A stretch of 12,479 nucleotides of DNA from an uncultured Clostridia bacterium (lineage in GTDB: Bacteria; Bacillota; Clostridia; Oscillospirales; Oscillospiraceae): contig CAMJHX010000018.1 of assembly GCA_946405655.1 (NCBI GenBank), positions 1-12,479 of the forward strand, read 5' to 3'. The notes beneath the pieces are model-generated. The model did not search any database and was not told the DNA's origin. It saw nothing but the letters and a program-made list of their open reading frames with translations. Of this stretch, positions 8,615-12,479 are shown piece after piece (within the stretch, counting starts at the first letter, position 1; every line of letters starts with the position of its first letter). The translations under genes and the position numbers were made by a program.

Positions 8615-9973
8615 TCAGTTCTTCAGGCTGTGCAGCGGCGCGGGGATGCGTCCGCCTCTTGCAATAAACTCCTTCGGGCTGCACTGGTTCACCGGCATGA
8701 CCGGCGCCGTGCCGAGCAGCCCGCCGAAATCCACCGTGTCGCCCACGGTCTTCCCCGGCGCGGGGATGAGCCGGGCGGCGGTGGTTTTGTTGTTCACCAT
8801 GCCGATGGCGGCCTCGTCCGCGATGATGGCGGAGAGCGTCTCGGCGGTCGTGTCGCCGGGGACGGCGATCATGTCGAGCCCGACGGAGCAGACGCAGGTC
8901 ATCGCCTCGAGCTTCTCGATCGTGAGCTTTCCGGCGCGCGCCGCGGCGATCATGCCGGCGTCCTCGCTCACGGGGATGAACGCGCCCGAGAGCCCGCCGA
9001 CGTGGGATGACGCCATCACGCCGCCCTTTTTCACCGCGTCGTTCAAAAGCGCGAGGGCAGCGGTCGTGCCCGGCGCGCCGACGCTCTCAAGCCCCATCTC
9101 CTCGAGGATCGCGGCGACGCTGTCGCCCACGGCGGGCGTCGGCGCGAGGGAGAGATCCACAATGCCGAACGGCACGCCGAGCCGACTGGACGCCTCCTGC
9201 GCCGCGAGCTGCCCCATGCGCGTGATGCGAAAGGCGGTCTTCTTCACCGTCTCCGCCACAACGTCAAAGGGCTCGCCGCGCACGGCGCGCAGCGCGTGCT
9301 CCACCACGCCCGGGCCCGATACACCGACGTGCACCTCGCACTCCGGCTCGCCCACGCCGTGGAACGCGCCCGCCATGAAGGGGTTGTCCTCCACCGCGTT
9401 GCAGAACACGACCAGCTTGGCGCAGGCCATGCCGCCGCGGTCTGCGGTCAGCTGGGCTGCGCGCTTGATGGTATGGCCCATCTCGCGCACGGCGTCCATG
9501 TTGATCCCCGCGCGCGTGGAGCCGACGCTCACGCTCGAGCAGACGAGCTCCGTCTCTGCCAGCGCCTCCGGGATCGAGGCGATCAGCACGCGGTCGGCCT
9601 CCGTCATGCCCTTCTGCACGAGCGCGGAAAAGCCGCCGAGGAAGTTCACGCCGATCTCCTTCGCCGCCCGGTCGAGGGCCTTCGCGTAGGGGACATAGCT
9701 CTTCGCGCCCGTGCCCGCGCCGACCAGCGCGATCGGCGTCACGGACACGCGCTTATTCACGATCGGGATGCCGAACTCGGCCTCCAGATCCTCGCCCGTC
9801 TTCACGAGGTTTCCCGCGAGGCGGCAGATCTTGTCATAGACCTTCGTGCAGCTGCGGTCGATGTCCGTGTCCGCGCAGTCGAGCAGGGAGATGCCCATCG
9901 TGATCGTGCGGATGTCCAGATGCTGCTGATCGATCATCTGGATCGTCTGCAGAATTTCATGTCTTTGAATCAT
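8615..9973 (-). CDS. UPF0210 (DUF711, PFL-like) family protein
   Basis: This is a 452-residue protein, the usual length of UPF0210 proteins. Recognisable conserved stretches include 'GTTAALALLNDAVKKGG', 'SSHVGGLSGAFIPVSED', 'CVCSVGLDMIAVPGDT' and 'NNKTTAARLIPAPGK'. The family is predicted to have a pyruvate-formate-lyase-like barrel fold, but the glycyl-radical RVxGY-type motif is not seen at the C-terminus, so radical chemistry is not supported. Function is unknown; the protein is expected in the cytoplasm, as no signal or membrane segment is visible. The gene follows the ACT-domain gene by only 9 nt, a pairing known in many Firmicutes that implies the ACT protein senses a ligand or regulates it. 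GAGGGA about 5 nt upstream supports the start. Confidence 0.93.
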   Translation of the reverse strand: MIQRHEILQTIQMIDQQHLDIRTITMGISLLDCADTDIDRSCTKVYDKICRLAGNLVKTGEDLEAEFGIPIVNKRVSVTPIALVGAGTGAKSYVPYAKALDRAAKEIGVNFLGGFSALVQKGMTEADRVLIASIPEALAETELVCSSVSVGSTRAGINMDAVREMGHTIKRAAQLTADRGGMACAKLVVFCNAVEDNPFMAGAFHGVGEPECEVHVGVSGPGVVEHALRAVRGEPFDVVAETVKKTAFRITRMGQLAAQEASSRLGVPFGIVDLSLAPTPAVGDSVAAILEEMGLESVGAPGTTAALALLNDAVKKGGVMASSHVGGLSGAFIPVSEDAGMIAAARAGKLTIEKLEAMTCVCSVGLDMIAVPGDTTAETLSAIIADEAAIGMVNNKTTAARLIPAPGKTVGDTVDFGGLLGTAPVMPVNQCSPKEFIARGGRIPAPLHSLKN

Positions 9974-9982
9974 GGCAGTCCC

Positions 9983-10252
9983 TCAGATGCGGTGCATGGC
10001 GTTGAAAACGTCCTCGCGCTGGGCTCGAATCTGCATGCCCATCTCCTCGCCCGCGTCCTTCAGCAGCGTCGCGAGCTCCGCGAACGGCACCTCGCACCGG
10101 GATGCGTCCACCAGCATGATCATGGTGAAGTATTCCTGCAGCACGGTCTGGCTGATGTCCAGCACGTTCACGCCGTGCCGGCTCAAAAGATTCGTGACCG
10201 AGGCGATGATGCCCACGCGGTCCTTTCCGATGACGGTGACAATGGCTCTCAT
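9983..10252 (-). CDS. UPF0237 ACT-domain protein
   Basis: This 89-residue protein is essentially a single ACT domain: 'AIVTVIGKDRVGIIASVTNLLSRHGVNVLDISQTVL' covers the first strand, helix and second strand, and 'FTMIMLVD' the third. ACT domains typically bind amino acids at dimer interfaces and regulate metabolic enzymes, or act as small stand-alone sensors. The length fits UPF0237. The start is fixed by GGAGG (10259-10263) six nt upstream; two upstream in-frame ATGs overlap or precede this site. It lies 11 nt after the YfbR-like gene and 9 nt before UPF0210, so all three are probably co-transcribed. The ligand is unknown; glycine-rich turn 'GKDRVG' is intact. Confidence 0.93.
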   Translation of the reverse strand: MRAIVTVIGKDRVGIIASVTNLLSRHGVNVLDISQTVLQEYFTMIMLVDASRCEVPFAELATLLKDAGEEMGMQIRAQREDVFNAMHRI

Positions 10253-10263
10253 GCTCATCCTCC

Positions 10264-10833
10264 TCACATCGTGTCGAATTCGTCCAGCGACTGTTCAAAC
10301 GCACCGACGAAGTGTTCGAGAAAATAATCGACCTCCGGCAGCGCCATGCCCTCGAGCGCGGCGCGCGTCTGCTTTTCGGCGGCGAGGAATTCGTCGTTCC
10401 CCGCGCGGCGCTCGGCGATGCACTTGACGTACGCCGAGAGCTTGTCCGCCGCCTTCACGAGCGGGTCCTCCCGCGTCGCCTCGCGATAGGCGCTCTGCAT
10501 CTCGCCCGGCAGGAGGGCGATCAGCTTCTCCACCGCCAGATGCTCCACCTCGTGGTAGGCGCTCGTGATCTCGCGGTTGTGATATTTGATCGGCGTCGGC
10601 AGGTCGCCGGTGAAGATCTCGCTCGCGTCGTGGAAAAGTGCCTGCACCGCGAGGGCGTTCACGTCGGATGCCTGCCCCAGCACGTCCCGCCGGATCACGC
10701 CGAGCGCGTGGGCGAAGACCGCCACCTCATGGCTGTGCTCCTGCACGTTCTCCGGGATCGCGTTTCGCATCAGCCCCCAGCGGGAGATGTATTTCATGCG
10801 GCTGACCAGCGCAAAAAAACTGGATGGATTCAT
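10264..10833 (-). CDS. YfbR-like HD-domain 5'-deoxynucleotidase
   Basis: This is a 189-residue HD-superfamily protein. Residues aligned with Escherichia coli YfbR are in place: R18-W19 for substrate binding, H33 in 'EHSHEVA', H68-D69 in 'FHDASE', E72, and D130 in 'ADKLSAY' (D137 in E. coli). YfbR removes the 5' phosphate of deoxynucleoside monophosphates using a divalent metal, helping balance dNTP pools and dUMP supply. The 'GDLPTPIKY' loop is also typical. The ATG chosen has AAGGAG 7 nt upstream and places R18/W19/H33 at the same numbers as in E. coli; an upstream in-frame ATG would add eight residues. It is the first gene of the - strand group and precedes the ACT/UPF0210 pair. Exact substrate preference is not shown by sequence. 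Confidence 0.92.
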   Translation of the reverse strand: MNPSSFFALVSRMKYISRWGLMRNAIPENVQEHSHEVAVFAHALGVIRRDVLGQASDVNALAVQALFHDASEIFTGDLPTPIKYHNREITSAYHEVEHLAVEKLIALLPGEMQSAYREATREDPLVKAADKLSAYVKCIAERRAGNDEFLAAEKQTRAALEGMALPEVDYFLEHFVGAFEQSLDEFDTM

Positions 10834-10864
10834 GATGATGCTCCTTGTAAATGACAATCATCAT

Positions 10865-10893
10865 ATTTTACCATACGGGAGGGGAAAAGTAAA
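10865..10893 (-). promoter_or_regulatory. Probable promoter of the - strand yfbR-like/ACT/UPF0210 operon
   Basis: On the - strand, TTTACT (10888-10893) and TAAAAT (10865-10870) are separated by 17 nt. The -10 is near consensus, the -35 is a 4/6 match. The predicted start lies about 25 nt before the ATG at 10833, leaving just room for the ribosome binding site. Confidence 0.5.
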
Positions 10894-11136
10894 TTGGAGA
10901 GTTGAGAGTGGAGATGTAAGGAGCGCTTCACGAAACGCCCGCATATTCAATCGCACGACAGAAAAGAAATACGTCAAAAATGAGATATTTTTTCGGACAG
11001 GCGGCAATATTTTATATCGGTCCCGGTCAATGCTGCCGCGCGGTGTTTGGACACCGGTTCTTTCACGGGTGTCACAACGCACTGCCTCTGTGACAACTTG
11101 TCCCTTAAACGTCCGTCAAGACGGAGAAAACCCCGG
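10894..11136. other. Divergent intergenic region with hairpins, no gene seen
   Basis: This stretch is more AT-rich than its neighbours. It begins with a degenerate GGAG-AGT-TGAG-AGT-GGAG tract (10895-10912) resembling the heptamer repeat at 4393-4508. Further along are GCGGCA...TGCCGC (about 11002-11041), GACACC...GGTGTC (about 11049-11075) and TCCGTC-AA-GACGGA (about 11112-11125). None is a convincing terminator. Short open frames here lack ribosome binding sites and recognisable content. Confidence 0.4.
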
Positions 11137-11143
11137 TTTGACC

Positions 11144-11172
11144 TTGCTTTTTGGGGCAGTTTCGTATATTAT
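11144..11172 (+). promoter_or_regulatory. Probable promoter of the CotH-domain gene
   Basis: TTGCTT (11144-11149) and TATTAT (11167-11172) are 17 nt apart. A TTGACC at 11138 is a closer -35 match but is too far (21 nt) from the best -10. Transcription would start near 11179, giving a leader of about 138 nt. Confidence 0.5.
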
Positions 11173-11178
11173 GGTAAC

Positions 11179-11316
11179 GCATTTATTATTTGGGAGCAGC
11201 CGGCATTTTCCAAATATATTTGTTAATCAACATGTTTTCGGGAGGCTTGTTGAGTATTTGGCCGGTTGCGCACAGCGAGACGGAATGGGACGTTTTTTAA
11301 GAGGGAAAGGAACGCT
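11179..11316 (+). other. Long 5' leader of the CotH-domain gene, possibly structured
   Basis: The leader contains CCAAATA (about 11209-11215) that can pair with TATTTGG (about 11255-11261). Flanking CCGG segments extend the stem after an internal bulge, and CAAC/GTTG pair inside. The enclosed loop carries a GGGAGG (about 11240). No known riboswitch consensus was recognised. The ribosome binding site AAAGGA lies at 11306-11311. Confidence 0.35.
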
Positions 11317-12479
11317 ATGAAAAGAACACTGTCTGTATTGTTGTTGGTGTGCATGTTTGTTTCGCTCTTCTCGGGCATGGCTCTTGCCGTGGACGAGACC
11401 GAGACGGACGCGCTGCCTGTGCTGGCTGAGAGCTCAGCCGAAGTGAAGATGGAGCCGAAGGAGAGCAACATTTCGGACGTCTTCAACTCCCGGCTCTATG
11501 TGGAAAAGAACGAGGCCGCCGGTCTCGCCGGCCGCGTGGACGTCAAGCTCGATCTCGTCGGCGCGGCGGGCACGCTCTATCTGCCCGGCAAGACCGATGC
11601 TTCCCAGCTCTGCTTTGCCTGGGAGGATACCGGCATCACCGTCTCCAAGGACGGCGTTGTCTATGAAAACGGCACCGCCCCCGTCGCCCCCGCGGGCGAG
11701 AGCGTGACCTACAAGATCACCAAGGGCTATGCCTTTGCCTATCTCACGGTCAAGACCGTGAAGGGCTCTGCGGACGTCGAGCCCATGTTCCTCGAGCTCG
11801 ATGAGGCAATGGGCACCATCGACGCCATGAACGAAGACGAGACGCACGAGACCCCCTGCTACGGCAACGTGCGCTTCGACGGCGCGGATAACCCCGTGAG
11901 CATCAAGGGCCGCGGCAACTCCACCTGGGGTCTGCCGAAGAAACCCTATAACATCACGCTCTATAAGAAGTACGACTTTGAGAAGAAGGCGAACGTCGAG
12001 TTCATCGACGGCGTCAAGGCCAAGAAGTGGTCCCTGCTCGCAAACTACTTTGACAATTCTCTGATCCGCAACAAGATCGCCATGGATCTGGCGAGCCAGC
12101 TCGGCATCGGCCTCAAGAGCCGCTTTGTCGACATCTGGATGAACGGCGAGTATCTCGGCAACTATCTCATGACGCCGAAGAGCGACTATAAAGCGCCGAA
12201 GGGCGGCTACCACCTCGAGAACGACAACTATCTCGATTCCGAGGATCCGCAGTTCAAGATCCCCGGCATGTACGCCATCGGCGACACGCTCAACGATGAC
12301 GGCTACTATAACATGATGACCATCAAGGACATCGGCGACGACGCGGCGGACGCCGGCGTCGGCCCTGCCGAGATCGAGGCGTATTTCACCGAGGCGTGGA
12401 ATGCCCTTGAGGACTTCGACTCCGAGAACTATCAGAACTACTTCGACCTCGATTCCTGGGCGAAGATGTTCCTCATGTA
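11317..12479 (+). CDS. Secreted CotH-domain (CotH kinase family) protein, 3' end outside window
   Basis: The reading frame stays open for 387 codons to the window edge, so the C-terminus is missing. Residues 1-24 are a Sec signal peptide (KR, hydrophobic core, cleavage probably after 'MALA'). Residues about 45-155 look like a beta-rich surface domain. Then comes 'LELDEAMGTIDAMNED' and the CotH domain: GRGNSTW (198-204), KKPY (208-211), 'WSLLANYFDNSLIRN' (238-252), 'FVDIWMNGEYLGNY' (270-283) and 'GGYHLEND' (296-303). CotH domains are divergent protein kinase-fold enzymes, shown for the spore-coat protein CotH; many gut clostridial homologues are exported and of unknown target. The missing part may hold wall-anchoring modules. 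The start has AAAGGA five nt upstream. No neighbour appears functionally linked, so it is probably a single gene. Confidence 0.9.
   Translation, partial: MKRTLSVLLLVCMFVSLFSGMALAVDETETDALPVLAESSAEVKMEPKESNISDVFNSRLYVEKNEAAGLAGRVDVKLDLVGAAGTLYLPGKTDASQLCFAWEDTGITVSKDGVVYENGTAPVAPAGESVTYKITKGYAFAYLTVKTVKGSADVEPMFLELDEAMGTIDAMNEDETHETPCYGNVRFDGADNPVSIKGRGNSTWGLPKKPYNITLYKKYDFEKKANVEFIDGVKAKKWSLLANYFDNSLIRNKIAMDLASQLGIGLKSRFVDIWMNGEYLGNYLMTPKSDYKAPKGGYHLENDNYLDSEDPQFKIPGMYAIGDTLNDDGYYNMMTIKDIGDDAADAGVGPAEIEAYFTEAWNALEDFDSENYQNYFDLDSWAKMFLM

Noticed and set aside
8523..8684. N-terminal extension of the YnzC-like frame
   Set aside because: It reads through the 70-bp palindromic repeat and the end of the UPF0210 gene; the family is only about 68-80 residues long.
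8615..9973. Glycyl radical enzyme
   Set aside because: The family is called PFL-like because of its fold, but the C-terminus lacks the glycyl-radical RVxGY-type motif and no activating enzyme is nearby.
8646..10327. Two long + strand open frames across the UPF0210, ACT and YfbR-like genes
   Set aside because: They are reverse shadows of well-recognised - strand genes and carry no known motif.
10586..11320. 244-codon + strand open frame across the divergent region
   Set aside because: Its first part is antisense to the YfbR-like gene, the rest is AT-rich intergenic DNA with hairpins, and there is no ribosome binding site.

Overview
The window looks like a chromosomal segment of a GC-rich Gram-positive gut clostridium, probably of the Oscillospiraceae/Ruminococcaceae group. 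This is an inference from GC-rich genes with AAAGGAGG-type ribosome binding sites, the YnzC/DUF896 and UPF0210+ACT genes typical of Firmicutes, a secreted CotH-domain protein of the kind seen in gut clostridia, and intergenic spaces packed with palindromic repeats. No RNA gene, CRISPR array, transposase or phage gene is visible.

Layout. (1) Positions 1-285 are non-coding and full of stem-loops. They end in a clear promoter (TTGACA, 17 nt, TATGCT at 223-251) embedded in two abutting perfect palindromes that look like the operator of the next gene. (2) Positions 286-7834 on the + strand hold a MarR-type regulator, two half-transporters forming a heterodimeric ABC exporter with one degenerate and one catalytic ATP site, and, after a 147-nt gap filled by a heptamer-repeat inverted structure, a large MacB-like fused ATPase/FtsX permease with an unusually big extracellular domain. 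A strong intrinsic terminator closes the unit at 7840-7868. (3) Positions 7870-8262 are non-coding and hold a GC-rich hairpin repeat plus a nested palindromic, MITE-like element. (4) Positions 8263-10893 on the - strand read, in transcription order, YfbR-like HD 5'-nucleotidase, ACT-domain protein, UPF0210 protein and YnzC/DUF896 protein, with another palindromic repeat before the last gene. (5) Positions 10894-11316 form a divergent intergenic region with a likely promoter and long structured leader for (6), a secreted CotH-domain protein that starts at 11317 and runs off the right edge.

How the genes work together. The first block is best read as a self-regulated export or drug/peptide-resistance unit: the MarR protein probably represses its own promoter, and ligand binding would switch on the exporter and the MacB-like permease. 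The second block joins two small conserved partners (ACT and UPF0210) of unknown function with a nucleotide-pool hydrolase. The CotH protein appears to be an independent cell-surface gene.

The region contains no obvious new defence or mobile system. The most unusual material is the dense set of intergenic palindromes that share GTAGGG ends, the stacked operator, the heptamer repeat inside the exporter operon and the very large extracellular domain of the MacB-like protein.
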